From: Oscillospiraceae bacterium
GTDB taxonomy: Bacteria > Bacillota > Clostridia > Oscillospirales > Ruminococcaceae
Direction of reading: 5' to 3'
Assembly: GCA_020054675.1 (NCBI GenBank)
Contig: JAIHAL010000004.1
Coordinates: 62,001-126,000, forward strand
DNA: 64,000 nt
The notes beneath the pieces were generated by a model. That model ran no database searches and was not told the origin of the DNA. It saw nothing but the letters and a program-made list of their open reading frames with translations. Made by a program: the position numbers and the translations under genes. Positions 51,710-60,626 of this stretch are shown piece by piece; positions within the stretch are counted from its first letter, which is position 1, and each line of letters opens with the position of its first letter.

Positions 51710-54169
51710 TTAAATAAACAACGACATATCCGATTCTTCGGCGTTTGCAATCATTGCGGCGGCTCCGCCAAGCTTTACTCCGTCGATAAGCTCTTCTTTC
51801 TTAATTCCCATAACATCCATGCTCATGGAGCAAGCAACAAGCTCTACGCCGTTTTTCTGGGAAAGCTTTATTAAATCTTCAAGGCTGTCAATGTTCTTGT
51901 TCTTCATGACACCTCTAATCATTTTAGCTCCCATGCCTCCCATGTTCATTTTTGAAAGGGGAAGTCTCAAAGAGCCCCTCGGCATCATCATTCCAAACAT
52001 TTTAGACATAAAATCTTTTTTGAGCTTTACCTTTTCAGGCTTTCTCAAAATATTAAGTCCCCAAAACGTAAAGAACATGCTTACATGCCTGCCAAGCGCC
52101 GCGGCGGCATTTGCAATTATGAAGGAAGCTATTGCCTTATCAAGGTCACCCGAAAAAACTATAATATTTTTGGAATCCTTTTGCGGCAAGTTTTGGGAAT
52201 TTCCTGCCGCAATCAATTTTTCATTTTTTTTTACTCTTGCAACCGAAATTCCGCCCTTTTGGCTTATTCCCTCGAAAATATTCCCCGTTCTCTTGCAAAA
52301 GCCCTCTATATCGGCGGCAAACGCAGGGTCGGTAGTTGAAATTTCAATTACGTCCCCATCATTTGCATCTTTTAAAGCTTCCGAAAGTTTTACAATCGGC
52401 CCGGGGCATTGAAGTCCGCAGGCATTTATTTTAATTTCCTTGACATTTGCATTTTCGCCGGCGCTTTTTTCCTGCGGAAGCTGTGTTTCAGGATTAAAAG
52501 CCTTTGGCGACGGAACAGGCTCCATACTGCCGAAAATTGATTTGTAAAGCCTGTATCCTCCGCTTAAATTATAAGCATCAAAGCCGTTCTGCATTAAAAT
52601 CCTTGCGGCAACATAGCCCCTCAGGCCTATCTGGCAGGTAACATAAACCTTTTTGGATTTATCCAGTTCGCCAAGCCTTGAACGCAATTCATCAAGAGGA
52701 ATATTTATAAATCCGTCAATAGTTCCATTTGCATATTCAATCCTTGTCCTTGTATCAAGAAGTATTACACTTCCGTCCCTCGGAAGGTTTTCTATATCAT
52801 GCCAATGGAAATTTTTTACCTTTCCGGTAAGGATGTTTTCAATAACATAACCAGCCATATTTACAGGGTCTTTTGCCGATGAATACGGCGGAGCATAGCA
52901 AAGCTCAAGCTCGGTAAGGTCGTATGCGGTCATTTTTGCCCTTATTGCCGTGGCAAGAACGTCACATCTCTTATCAACCCCATCATAGCCGACAATCTGC
53001 GCTCCTAAAATTTTTCCTGTTTCCTTTTCAAAAATAACCTTTATTGACATGTTCACAGCACCGGGATAATAGCTTGCATGTGAACCTGAATAGGTAAAGC
53101 TCTTATCATAGTTAAGATTTAAAGCTTTTGCGGTTTTTTCATTTATTCCGGTGGTCGCAACAGTCATATCAAAAACTTTAAGTATTGCGCTGCCTTGAGT
53201 ATCCTTATACTCGCTCTTTATGCCGCAAATGTTGTCGGCGGCAATTCTGCCCTGTTTATTTGCAGGTCCGGCAAGAGGAATAAACGCTTTCTGCCCGGTG
53301 ACAAAATCTGTAACCTCTACGGCATCTCCAACAGCATAAATATCCTCTTTTGAAGTGAGCATGTTTTTATTTACGATTATAGAACCTCTTTGGTTTACTT
53401 CTATCCCTGCGGCTTTGGCAATTCCGGTTTCAGGCTTTACTCCTATTGCCATTATCATCATGTCCGCCTCGACTTTTCCGCTGTTAAGAAGTATTTCAAG
53501 GCTTGTGCCGTTATCTTTTATTTCCTTTACGCCATTGTTAAGAATAAGATTTACTCCCTTGCTTCTTATATGGTTATGCACATCGCATGCCATATCATAG
53601 TCAAGCGGAGCAATTACCTTTTCTGCAAGCTCGATTATGGTTACGTCAAGCCCTGCATTTTTAAGGTTTTCAGCCATTTCTATGCCTATATAGCCTGCTC
53701 CCACAACTGCCGCGGACCTCGGGCGGTTGTTTTCAATATATTCCTTTATCCTATAAGTATCGGGAATATTTCTGAGCGTAAAAACTTTTGGGGATGAAAT
53801 TCCGGGTATATTAGGCTTTACAGGCTCCGCGCCCATTGAAAGGATAAGCTTGTCATAGCTTTCGGCATATTCTTCTCCGGTTTTATGATTTTTAACCGTT
53901 ACGGTTTTCTCATCCGGATTTATTGCGGTAACCTCGTTTAAAATCCTTACATCAACATTAAATCTTGCGTTAAAGCTCTTTGGCGTTTGAAGTGTAAGGG
54001 CGGATTTTTCAGTAATCTCTCCGCCTATATAATAAGGCAGGCCGCAGTTTGCAAAGGAGATATATTCCCCTCTTTCAAACATTATTATTTCTGCTTTTTC
54101 ATCAAGTCGTCTAAGTCTTGCCGCCGCAGAGGCTCCTCCGGCTACGCCGCCAACTATAAGCACTTTCAT
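51710..54169 (-). CDS. Four-domain CoA-disulfide reductase, rhodanese, TusA and DsrE fusion
   Basis: The 819-residue protein fuses four sulfur-handling units. Residues 1-450 are an FAD/NAD(P)H pyridine nucleotide-disulfide oxidoreductase with GGVAGGASAAARLRR and the redox Cys in FANCGLPYYIGG. About 455-550 is a rhodanese with Cys in VTCQIGLRGYVA. About 570-645 is a TusA-like domain (NACGLQCPGPIVKL). About 660-819 is a DsrE/DsrF-like domain with Cys in LVACSMSMDVMGI. Such fusions relay persulfide sulfur or reduce CoA and polysulfides. The ATG at 54169 fits GGAAG upstream. It is divergent from a Crp/Fnr gene, its likely regulator. Confidence 0.92.
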   Translation of the reverse strand: MKVLIVGGVAGGASAAARLRRLDEKAEIIMFERGEYISFANCGLPYYIGGEITEKSALTLQTPKSFNARFNVDVRILNEVTAINPDEKTVTVKNHKTGEEYAESYDKLILSMGAEPVKPNIPGISSPKVFTLRNIPDTYRIKEYIENNRPRSAAVVGAGYIGIEMAENLKNAGLDVTIIELAEKVIAPLDYDMACDVHNHIRSKGVNLILNNGVKEIKDNGTSLEILLNSGKVEADMMIMAIGVKPETGIAKAAGIEVNQRGSIIVNKNMLTSKEDIYAVGDAVEVTDFVTGQKAFIPLAGPANKQGRIAADNICGIKSEYKDTQGSAILKVFDMTVATTGINEKTAKALNLNYDKSFTYSGSHASYYPGAVNMSIKVIFEKETGKILGAQIVGYDGVDKRCDVLATAIRAKMTAYDLTELELCYAPPYSSAKDPVNMAGYVIENILTGKVKNFHWHDIENLPRDGSVILLDTRTRIEYANGTIDGFINIPLDELRSRLGELDKSKKVYVTCQIGLRGYVAARILMQNGFDAYNLSGGYRLYKSIFGSMEPVPSPKAFNPETQLPQEKSAGENANVKEIKINACGLQCPGPIVKLSEALKDANDGDVIEISTTDPAFAADIEGFCKRTGNIFEGISQKGGISVARVKKNEKLIAAGNSQNLPQKDSKNIIVFSGDLDKAIASFIIANAAAALGRHVSMFFTFWGLNILRKPEKVKLKKDFMSKMFGMMMPRGSLRLPLSKMNMGGMGAKMIRGVMKNKNIDSLEDLIKLSQKNGVELVACSMSMDVMGIKKEELIDGVKLGGAAAMIANAEESDMSLFI

Positions 54170-54252
54170 TTCAAATCTTCCTTTCTTTCTTTTCTTTTGC
54201 GGAGAAATATGGTATAATTTAAAAAACACAAATTTAAATTTAGGGGTGGATT

Positions 54253-54930
54253 ATGTTTAACGAAAAAGATGAACAATTTATACGCACGGCACTTTATTTT
54301 TGGGACAAGCTCTCGCCATCCGAAAAGGAGCTTTTAAAAAACGGGATAGAACTTGCAAAATATAAGGCCGGACAAACCATACACAGCCCCGAAAGCGACT
54401 GCATAGGCGCTTTTCTTGTAAAAGAAGGTGAAATCAGGGTATATATGCTTTCCGAAGACGGAAGGGAAATCACCCTGTACCGGCTTGGGAAAGGCGAAGT
54501 GTGCATGCTTTCGGCTTCATGCGTACTTAAAAGCATCACTTTTGACGTCCACATAAGCGTTGTGCGCGACAGTGAAATTTATCACATAAGCACAAGCGCT
54601 TACCAGAAACTGATAGACAGCAACATCTATGTTGAAAATTTTTCTTATAAAATTGCCATGGACCGTTTTTCCGACGTTATGTGGGCAATGGAGCAAATAC
54701 TCTTCATGAGCTTCGACAAGCGGCTTGCAATTTTTTTAATAGAAGAATCCCGCAAAAACAATTCCGAAACAATAAACCTTACACATGAGCAAATAGCAAA
54801 ATATATGGGCAGTGCAAGGGAAGTTGTTTCAAGAATGCTCAAGCATTTTTCAAACGAAGGGCTTGTCGAGCTTTCAAGGGGCGGAGTGAAAATTTTAGAC
54901 AAAAAACGGCTAAAAGCCTTAACCGCATAA
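54253..54930 (+). CDS. Crp/Fnr family transcriptional regulator
   Basis: The 225-residue protein has an N-terminal cyclic-nucleotide-type beta barrel (about 20-130) and a C-terminal winged helix with LTHEQIAKYMGSAREVVSRML as recognition part. It lacks the Fnr-type N-terminal Cys group; single Cys residues occur at DCIGAF and MLSASCVLK. It is divergent, 83 bases apart, from the sulfur-handling fusion, a common pairing in anaerobes where such regulators respond to redox or sulfur state. TATAAT lies at 54213-54218 with a weak -35. Confidence 0.9.
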   Translation: MFNEKDEQFIRTALYFWDKLSPSEKELLKNGIELAKYKAGQTIHSPESDCIGAFLVKEGEIRVYMLSEDGREITLYRLGKGEVCMLSASCVLKSITFDVHISVVRDSEIYHISTSAYQKLIDSNIYVENFSYKIAMDRFSDVMWAMEQILFMSFDKRLAIFLIEESRKNNSETINLTHEQIAKYMGSAREVVSRMLKHFSNEGLVELSRGGVKILDKKRLKALTA

Positions 54931-54955
54931 AGCGGCCTGTAAAGCCGCTTTATGC
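54925..54955. other. Hairpin between convergent Crp-type gene and trxA
   Basis: GCATAAAGCGGC and GCCGCTTTATGC form a perfect 12-base-pair stem with a 7-base loop, overlapping the Crp stop codon. Neither side has a real T tract, so termination is possible but unproven. Confidence 0.55.
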
Positions 54956-54966
54956 GATGTATAATT

Positions 54967-55281
54967 TTATACATTCAAAAGCTTTAAGATTTCCTGCTTT
55001 GGCCTTGCGCCTACTGCGCTGTTTACGATTTTGCCGTTCTTAACTACAACAAGTGTCGGAATGCTCATTACATTAAAGCTTGATGCAAGTTCCGGCTCCT
55101 CGTCAATGTTTATTTTCCCCACCTTTACGGTTGCGGAAACTTCATCGGCAATTTCATCGACAATCGGCGAAACCATTCTGCAAGGTCCGCACCACGGTGC
55201 CCAGAAATCAATAAGAACCGGTCTGTCAGAATTCATAACCTCGGCATTGAAATTTTCTTTTGTTATTTTAACTGTACTCAT
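54967..55281 (-). CDS. trxA: Thioredoxin
   Basis: The 104-residue protein has the WCGPC active site in FWAPWCGPCRMVSPI, the cis-proline in SIPTLVV and the full thioredoxin length. It reduces protein disulfides in the cytoplasm. The ATG at 55281 is nine bases after GGAG; an ATG three codons before overlaps the binding site. A TATAAT occurs at 55335-55330 on the minus strand but with no good -35. Confidence 0.96.
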   Translation of the reverse strand: MSTVKITKENFNAEVMNSDRPVLIDFWAPWCGPCRMVSPIVDEIADEVSATVKVGKINIDEEPELASSFNVMSIPTLVVVKNGKIVNSAVGARPKQEILKLLNV

Positions 55282-55391
55282 AAAATCCATCTCCTTGTTT
55301 TTGGTTGTTTGTTTATTGCTTATGCTTTTATTATAACCTTTTTTAAGTGTTTTTCCGTGATTAAGTTACATAAATTTATTTTTTTAAATCA

Positions 55392-55420
55392 TTGCAAATA
55401 ATACAAAAATGAAATATAAT
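55392..55420 (+). promoter_or_regulatory. Sigma-A promoter for the RDAC-type gene
   Basis: TTGCAA (55392-55397), 17-base spacer, TATAAT (55415-55420), 34 bases before the ATG at 55455. Confidence 0.7.
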
Positions 55421-55454
55421 AAAATTAAACTATACCTTAAAAGGGGTGTTTAAT

Positions 55455-55691
55455 ATGAAAACGGTATCCATAGGCATGATTGTTGAAATCAACAGCATAC
55501 TTAAAGGCAAGGGACTGCCTTATAAAATCCACCTTCATGATGCCTGCGGGGCACAGGCAATGGAAATCGAAAGCCTTGAAGAGGATAATGAGCAGTTTGA
55601 AGCCGCCGTATCCGCAATAAACGAATACTTTTCCCTGCACGGAATGGAAACCGTATTCATCCCGGGCGGCAAAAATTTTACGGTAAAATAA
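55455..55691 (+). CDS. Small RDAC-like conserved protein
   Basis: The 78-residue protein starts MKTVSIGMIVEINSILKGKG and has HLHDACGAQAMEIE, close to the R/H-DAC motif that names the RDAC family of small Firmicute proteins (assignment from memory). The Cys-Gly following Asp-Ala is its most striking feature. AAGGGGTG stands before the ATG. It is a single-gene unit with promoter and terminator. Function is unknown; similarity to small CXX-type redox or metal-binding folds is only a guess. Confidence 0.7.
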   Translation: MKTVSIGMIVEINSILKGKGLPYKIHLHDACGAQAMEIESLEEDNEQFEAAVSAINEYFSLHGMETVFIPGGKNFTVK

Positions 55692-55706
55692 TTTTTTAAA
55701 GCTTAA

Positions 55707-55746
55707 AAAATCACCCCTTGCCGGCATTTAGGCAAAGGGTGATTTT
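55707..55746 (+). terminator. Terminator after the RDAC-type gene
   Basis: AAAATCACCCCTTGCC and GGCAAAGGGTGATTTT pair over 15 of 16 positions around an 8-base loop, with further T on the plus strand. Confidence 0.85.
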
Positions 55747-55770
55747 CTCTTCTCAAAATTTTATATTCAA

Positions 55771-55795
55771 TATCTGCCTTTTTAAAAGGCAGATA
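55771..55795 (-). terminator. Terminator of the ychF operon
   Basis: TATCTGCCTTTT and AAAAGGCAGATA pair nearly without loop, giving a TTTTTAAAA-centred hairpin, 6 bases past the ychF stop on the minus strand, followed by an AT-rich tail. Confidence 0.6.
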
Positions 55796-55801
55796 CTGAT
55801 T

Positions 55802-56896
55802 TCAGACATTAAACCTGAACAGGACAATATCTCCGTCCTGCATCACATAATCTTTTCCTTCAAGTCTTACAAGGCCTTTTTCCTTTGCAACAGTCATGCT
55901 GCCGCATTCCATAAGGTCACTGAAAGAAACCACTTCCGCGCGGATAAATCCCTTTTCAAAATCGCTATGGATTTTCCCTGCCGCCTGCGGCGCCTTTGTA
56001 CCTTTTTTTATCGTCCATGCCCTTACTTCCTGAGGACCTGCGGTAAGGAACGAAATGAGTCCCAAAAGCGAATAGCCTTCCTGTATAATCCTGTTAAGGC
56101 CGGAAACTTTAAGCCCTAAGTCGGCAAGGAACATCTCCTTATCCTCCTCGGACATATCGGAAATTTCAGCCTCAATTTGGGCGCAAATAGGAAGCACAGC
56201 CGCTTTTTCTTCTCTTGCTATTTCAAGAACTGTTCTGTAATGCGGATTTGTATCAATATTGTTCCTGAAATCATCCTCGCAAAGATTTGCCGCAAAAATA
56301 ACCGGTTTTGCCGACAAAAGCGGCGTTGTTTTTATAATTTCCTGCTCCTCTTCCGTAAACGGATAAGAACGCGCCGATTTCCCGCTTTCAAGGTGAGCTT
56401 TAAGGCTTTCCAAAAACTCCGTTTCGGCAACATACTTTTTATCGCCCTTTGCAAGCTTTTTTGTCCTGTCGATACGCCTTTCAAGCATTTCTATATCTGA
56501 AAAAATAAGCTCAAGGTCAATGGTTTCTATATCCCTCTGCGGATTGATATCCCCATCAACATGGACAATATCGGAATTTTCAAAACACCTTACCACATGA
56601 ACAATGGCATCAACCTCACGAATATTGGCAAGAAACTTATTCCCAAGGCCTTCTCCCTTTGAAGCGCCTTTGACAAGGCCTGCTATATCGACAAATTCAA
56701 GGGTTGCGGGTGTGAATTTTTCAGGATTATACATTTTTGCAAGCGCTTCAAGCCTTTCATCAGGAACAGAAACAATTCCAACATTAGGCTCAATCGTGCA
56801 AAAAGGGTAATTCGCCGATTCCGCACCAGCGTTTGTAAGAGCATTAAAAAGAGTACTTTTTCCGACATTCGGAAGACCAACCATACCTAATTTCAT
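55802..56896 (-). CDS. ychF: Redox-regulated ATPase/GTPase YchF
   Basis: The 364-residue Obg-like P-loop protein has Walker [35 protein letters not shown], a coiled coil at about 130-190 and the TGS-like C-terminal domain ([17 protein letters not shown]). In this family the NxxE motif replaces NKxD and gives ATP preference. YchF associates with ribosomes and is linked to stress response. AAAGGA stands before the ATG. It is the last gene after the GNAT and small membrane protein genes. Confidence 0.96.
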   Translation of the reverse strand: MKLGMVGLPNVGKSTLFNALTNAGAESANYPFCTIEPNVGIVSVPDERLEALAKMYNPEKFTPATLEFVDIAGLVKGASKGEGLGNKFLANIREVDAIVHVVRCFENSDIVHVDGDINPQRDIETIDLELIFSDIEMLERRIDRTKKLAKGDKKYVAETEFLESLKAHLESGKSARSYPFTEEEQEIIKTTPLLSAKPVIFAANLCEDDFRNNIDTNPHYRTVLEIAREEKAAVLPICAQIEAEISDMSEEDKEMFLADLGLKVSGLNRIIQEGYSLLGLISFLTAGPQEVRAWTIKKGTKAPQAAGKIHSDFEKGFIRAEVVSFSDLMECGSMTVAKEKGLVRLEGKDYVMQDGDIVLFRFNV

Positions 56897-56923
56897 TTTG
56901 CAAAATCCTTTTTGGCTAAAATT

Positions 56924-57088
56924 TTATTCCTCGGTTTCAGATTCATCTTTCCCGCTGTTGTAAACGGTAGTATTGCCGTTATTGTTTCCGCAGTGTACCC
57001 CGTCTTTAATCGGAGAAAGCAAAAATCCGGCAATTACTCCCATAAGAAAGCAGCAGAAAGAAAGCAAAGCGGCGGTTGATTTTTTCAT
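56924..57088 (-). CDS. Small single-segment membrane protein
   Basis: The 54-residue product begins MKKSTAALLSFCCFLMGVIAG, a single hydrophobic segment ending in FLLSPIKDG, followed by a polar Asn/Thr/Glu-rich tail. The layout recalls short YtxH-like proteins but no family is certain. GGAGG stands 6 bases before the ATG, which supports real translation. It lies 11 bases after the GNAT gene and 27 bases before ychF, so it is part of that operon. Confidence 0.7.
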   Translation of the reverse strand: MKKSTAALLSFCCFLMGVIAGFLLSPIKDGVHCGNNNGNTTVYNSGKDESETEE

Positions 57089-57099
57089 AATATCCTCCT

Positions 57100-57636
57100 T
57101 TATCCCATAAACGCACTATAAGCGACTTCATATGCTATTTTTTTATTCCTGTTGAAGAAATCCTCATCAACAGGATTGGGATAAGTCATTATTTTAAGTG
57201 GAACAGCCTTTTGACCGGGTTGGAGCGGCGGCTGGAAGTATTCAAACATATTCAGGTGAAATCCCAGCTTCTTGTAAAATTCAATTCTCCTTACGGAAAT
57301 TTCATCCTTTGGAGGCTCAACTTCAAGAATTATAGGCTTTAGAGATGTGCCCAAATATTCTTTAAGCATCTTCGAGCCTATTCCTCCTCCTCGAAAAGAT
57401 GAATCAACGGCAAAATGCTCTATAAAATTCACCTCGTCAAACTCCCAAACAGCAAGAAAAGCAATTATAACACCGTTTTTTCGTTTTACATAAATTTTAT
57501 AGCAGCGATGGTCAAGCAAGCCAAGCTGTCCCTCATAGCTGCGCATTTCGCTTTGAGGGAAAGAGCTGCTCATAATCTCATAAATTCTTGGGAAATCTTC
57601 TTTTTTAGCCGTTTCCAAAACCGCACTTTTTAACAT
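57100..57636 (-). CDS. GNAT family N-acetyltransferase
   Basis: The 178-residue protein has the GNAT acetyl-CoA loop SSFRGGGIGSKML (R-x-x-G-x-G/A type) at about 93-105, VNFIEHFAVD before it and RIEFYKKLGF as the C-terminal motif. The substrate is unknown; the motif RSYEGQLGLLDHRCYKIYV is shared by small-molecule members. The ATG at 57636 fits GGGGAT just upstream. The operon order is GNAT, small membrane protein, ychF, behind a tRNA gene. Confidence 0.88.
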   Translation of the reverse strand: MLKSAVLETAKKEDFPRIYEIMSSSFPQSEMRSYEGQLGLLDHRCYKIYVKRKNGVIIAFLAVWEFDEVNFIEHFAVDSSFRGGGIGSKMLKEYLGTSLKPIILEVEPPKDEISVRRIEFYKKLGFHLNMFEYFQPPLQPGQKAVPLKIMTYPNPVDEDFFNRNKKIAYEVAYSAFMG

Positions 57637-57656
57637 AAAATCCCCGTATGCAAATG

Positions 57657-57678
57657 TAGGGCACAAAGTTGTGCCCTA
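57657..57678 (-). other. Perfect hairpin between tRNA-Leu and the GNAT gene
   Basis: TAGGGCACAA and TTGTGCCCTA form a perfect 10-base-pair stem with a 2-base loop, about 20 bases before the GNAT ATG. There is no T tract. It may mark RNA processing between the tRNA and mRNA, or a leaky attenuator. Confidence 0.5.
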
Positions 57679-57712
57679 AAATTTTAACTTTTAAAAATCC
57701 CACCGTCTTTTA

Positions 57713-57798
57713 TGGTGCGGATGACAGGATTTGAACCTGCACAGGGTCGCCCCCACTGGTACCTGAAACCAGCGCGTCTGCCGTTTCGCCACATCCGC
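57713..57798 (-). tRNA. tRNA-Leu(CAG) with encoded CCA
   Basis: On the minus strand the acceptor GCGGATG pairs with CATCCGC, followed by A73 and encoded CCA (57715-57713). The anticodon stem CTGGT/ACCAG holds the loop TTCAGGT, anticodon CAG, decoding CUG leucine. A long variable arm (class II), the T loop TTCAAAT and stem CAGG/CCTG are present. It has its own promoter (57810-57838). Confidence 0.95.
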
Positions 57799-57809
57799 AA
57801 GACTTTTAA

Positions 57810-57838
57810 ATTATAGCACATCTTTTCATTTCTTGCAA
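57810..57838 (-). promoter_or_regulatory. Sigma-A promoter of tRNA-Leu
   Basis: TTGCAA (57838-57833), 17-base spacer, TATAAT (57815-57810) on the minus strand, 11 bases before the tRNA 5' end. No other promoter is clear before the GNAT gene, so this may drive the whole unit. Confidence 0.75.
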
Positions 57839-57875
57839 GATGTTTTTTGAAGGCAAGAATAATTTTTACGCAAAA

Positions 57876-57914
57876 ATGCTTGCGGAGAAGCTTTTAAATC
57901 TTCTCCACAAGCAT
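57876..57914 (-). terminator. Terminator of the GH2 operon
   Basis: ATGCTTGTGGAGAAG and CTTCTCCGCAAGCAT pair along 15 positions (one G:T or mismatch) around a 9-base loop, followed on the minus strand by TTTTTG. It lies 6 bases past the GH2 stop. Confidence 0.85.
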
Positions 57915-57920
57915 GAATTC

Positions 57921-60611
57921 TTACTGCAAAACATCTTTCAGCTTTTCAAGTGAAAGATTATTTTTCGGATTAAATTCATCAGACTTGGCATACGCAAGAA
58001 TGCTGTTATAAAATTGCTTTACCTCAGGCAAATCCATATGGGAAAGCACATCTGCCGTGCATACCAAAAGTTTGCCGTTAAAAAGCGCCGTTTCAAAAAG
58101 CAGTCCAAGCTTATGGTTGCGCTCAAAATTATCAATAACCTGCACAATCGGGCGAAATTCAGGGGATGTTCCATCAAGAATTGCCGGACGCGAATAGTAA
58201 GCAATTCCATGCCACTGCCATTCCGAATGATTTTTCGTAGGAAAAAGCTTTAACGCCGGATGCTTTTCATCACACAAAAGTCCCATTGTTCCCGGAGCCA
58301 AAGGAACGCCTTTCCTTTCACATCCAAGCTTAAACATAGAGTAGCACCAAAAATCCGGTGTAAAAAAGCCCTCCACGCTGTTTTTGCAATCAGATTTGAA
58401 AAGCACCACCCTGCCGCCGTTTTGCAAAGTTTCTATTGCGGAAGAATCAAATTCTTTTGCAACCAGCACATTTTCCGCCTCTTCCTTTTTGCAGGGGTAA
58501 ACCCATATTGGATAGCGGTTTATGATTTCTTTGCAAGAAAGAACCATTTCAAGCCGGCATGGAACATCTGCACCGGCAGTTTTAAGCGAAACGGAAGCTA
58601 CTTCCGAAAGTTTTCCGCGCGGGGCAAGAATTTCAGGAATTACTGCCTCATCAATAATCCTTCCATTCTGCAAAAGCGAAACGGTCAATTTTCCCGACAA
58701 CTCATTTTCCCCATAATTGTACACGCTTATCGTTACAGGAATTTCTTCGCCTAAATTATACACATACTTTGGGAACTGTCCTAAAATCACCTGCGGAGCG
58801 CAAAATTCACGCCACCTTTCCGGTGAAATCAAGCCCTTTGAATCCAAAAAGCAATCAAGAATCCCAACCAAAGCAGTTCCTTGTCCGGGGAAATCCTGCA
58901 AGCTGAGAAGCTGAAAGCCGCCCATTCCCGGCGTTCTTAAACTTGCTTCTATATCCTCCCGATAACATTCAACCGCAAGGCCTCCGCTGGCCTTAAAGAA
59001 ATCATCCGCCAAATCGCCCATTCCCTTTTCTTCCAAACGCTTTTTAAAAATCCTAAGCGCCGTCGGACTGAATATTCCTTTATGCTTTTCAATTTCTCTA
59101 TAATCCGGATAAACCTGATACTGTCCTACCTCATGCGAAATCACCGGAACATCCGATTTTTCAATTGCCGACGAATAATTCCAAAGCGTTCCCGGAGAAT
59201 GTTCTGTTTGAATGTGCCCAAGCGGCTTATCTGCATGTGAAAAAGAGCCGCGGACGTTATCCTCTTTTGTAACACGCATAGTAACCCAAAAATCATCTTC
59301 GGGACAGCTTATGGGATTTTCAAAAAAATTATTTGAGCCTTGCGAATAAAACTTGTCGGGCCGTATGGTCTTTAGCTTTTTCACAAGTGATGAAAACATT
59401 TCAATTTCTCCAATCATTTCATTTCCCACCGCAAAAAGAAGGAAAGACGGATGATTGCCATACTCTTCCAAAACCTTAACGGACTGTTCATTGAGGTATG
59501 CGTTCAGCGCAGGGTCGCATTTTTCATGCCCTTCCGGATAAAATCCGTTTCCAAAGCATGAAAGTTCTGTCTGCAAATACATCCCCAAGCGGTCGCCGGC
59601 CTCAAAAGCGGCTTTGGGCGGGCACCAGCTATGGAAACGAATATGGTTCATCCCATACTCACGCATAGTGCGGAAAATGTACATCCAACTGTCCAAATCC
59701 ATCGGGCATGCGCCTGTTTTAGGATAAATGCAGCAATCAAGATTCCCGCGCAAAAACAGCGGATTTCCATTAAGTACAAGTATCTTATCTTTTGTTTTAA
59801 TCTCACGGAAACCTGTAATTTCCTCCCATTTGCAAATGGAATTTCCTTTGCGCAAAAGCTCAAAACGCAATGTACAAAGATTTGGATGAAACTCATCCCA
59901 TAAAGGCAGCGGCTCGGGCGTTTCACATTGTATTTTTACACTTGAATGACCTTTTTCAATCCGCACCTGAAACTCTTTGCTTGCAAGCGTTTTATCATCA
60001 TGTTCCACGGAAAAAGCAAGCAAAAATTCCGTTTCATCCGTAGAATTTTCAAAATTTATTTCCGCAGAAATCGTATTGCTATGTATATCTGCAAAAATTT
60101 TTGTCTTAACCGGTCTTGCGCAGTTAAAAGCATAAAGCGCAATTTCGCCTATAATGCCGTTCCAGTTGGTTTGGGTATGTTCGGTATATTGATGCCCGCC
60201 TAAAACTGTTTTGGGGAAATTTTTGTCTGCTGCAAGGTCGTTGTCCACCACAATCATCAAATCATGTTCCCCGGGGCAAAGTGCGGCAGTCAGGTCATGC
60301 TTTTGCGGAATAAGCGTTTCCTTTGATGAAGATATTTTCTTTCCATCCACAAAAACTTCGGTATATTTCGTACGTTCCAATAAAAGCTGGACAGATTTAT
60401 TTTCCCATTCCGGCGGAATGCAGACTTTCTTGCGATAAAACGCCCTCCCTGTAAAAGGATAATTTTGGCTTAAATAAAGAGTTTGATTCGGGTCGGGGCT
60501 ATATGTCCCTTTAAAATTTTGCTCTGTTGTACCGGGAAGAAAAACAGCATCCTCAAACTTTTCGCAAAAAGAAAATTCCCATTTGCCGGACAAATCAATT
60601 TTCATATTCAT
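57921..60611 (-). CDS. Glycoside hydrolase family 2 enzyme
   Basis: The 896-residue protein has the GH2 order: jelly-roll sugar-binding domain (about 1-170, with RAFYRKKVCIPPEW and LERTKYTEVFVDGKKI), beta-sandwich (170-275), TIM barrel (about 280-600) and an added beta-rich C-terminal part. The acid/base Glu398 is in FAVGNEMIGE and the nucleophile Glu494 in SHEVGQY, 96 residues apart as in the family. It could be a beta-galactosidase, beta-glucuronidase or related exo-enzyme; the substrate cannot be chosen from sequence. There is no signal peptide. It lies 15 bases after the DUF5107-TPR gene, and GAGGT stands before the ATG. Confidence 0.9.
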   Translation of the reverse strand: MNMKIDLSGKWEFSFCEKFEDAVFLPGTTEQNFKGTYSPDPNQTLYLSQNYPFTGRAFYRKKVCIPPEWENKSVQLLLERTKYTEVFVDGKKISSSKETLIPQKHDLTAALCPGEHDLMIVVDNDLAADKNFPKTVLGGHQYTEHTQTNWNGIIGEIALYAFNCARPVKTKIFADIHSNTISAEINFENSTDETEFLLAFSVEHDDKTLASKEFQVRIEKGHSSVKIQCETPEPLPLWDEFHPNLCTLRFELLRKGNSICKWEEITGFREIKTKDKILVLNGNPLFLRGNLDCCIYPKTGACPMDLDSWMYIFRTMREYGMNHIRFHSWCPPKAAFEAGDRLGMYLQTELSCFGNGFYPEGHEKCDPALNAYLNEQSVKVLEEYGNHPSFLLFAVGNEMIGEIEMFSSLVKKLKTIRPDKFYSQGSNNFFENPISCPEDDFWVTMRVTKEDNVRGSFSHADKPLGHIQTEHSPGTLWNYSSAIEKSDVPVISHEVGQYQVYPDYREIEKHKGIFSPTALRIFKKRLEEKGMGDLADDFFKASGGLAVECYREDIEASLRTPGMGGFQLLSLQDFPGQGTALVGILDCFLDSKGLISPERWREFCAPQVILGQFPKYVYNLGEEIPVTISVYNYGENELSGKLTVSLLQNGRIIDEAVIPEILAPRGKLSEVASVSLKTAGADVPCRLEMVLSCKEIINRYPIWVYPCKKEEAENVLVAKEFDSSAIETLQNGGRVVLFKSDCKNSVEGFFTPDFWCYSMFKLGCERKGVPLAPGTMGLLCDEKHPALKLFPTKNHSEWQWHGIAYYSRPAILDGTSPEFRPIVQVIDNFERNHKLGLLFETALFNGKLLVCTADVLSHMDLPEVKQFYNSILAYAKSDEFNPKNNLSLEKLKDVLQ

Positions 60612-60626
60612 AATTTTACCTCATTT

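Noticed and set aside
54225-54247. AAATTTAAATTT palindrome as a Crp/Fnr operator
   Set aside because: It is a low-complexity AT palindrome in an AT-rich gap and does not match TTGA-N6-TCAA or TGTGA-type sites.
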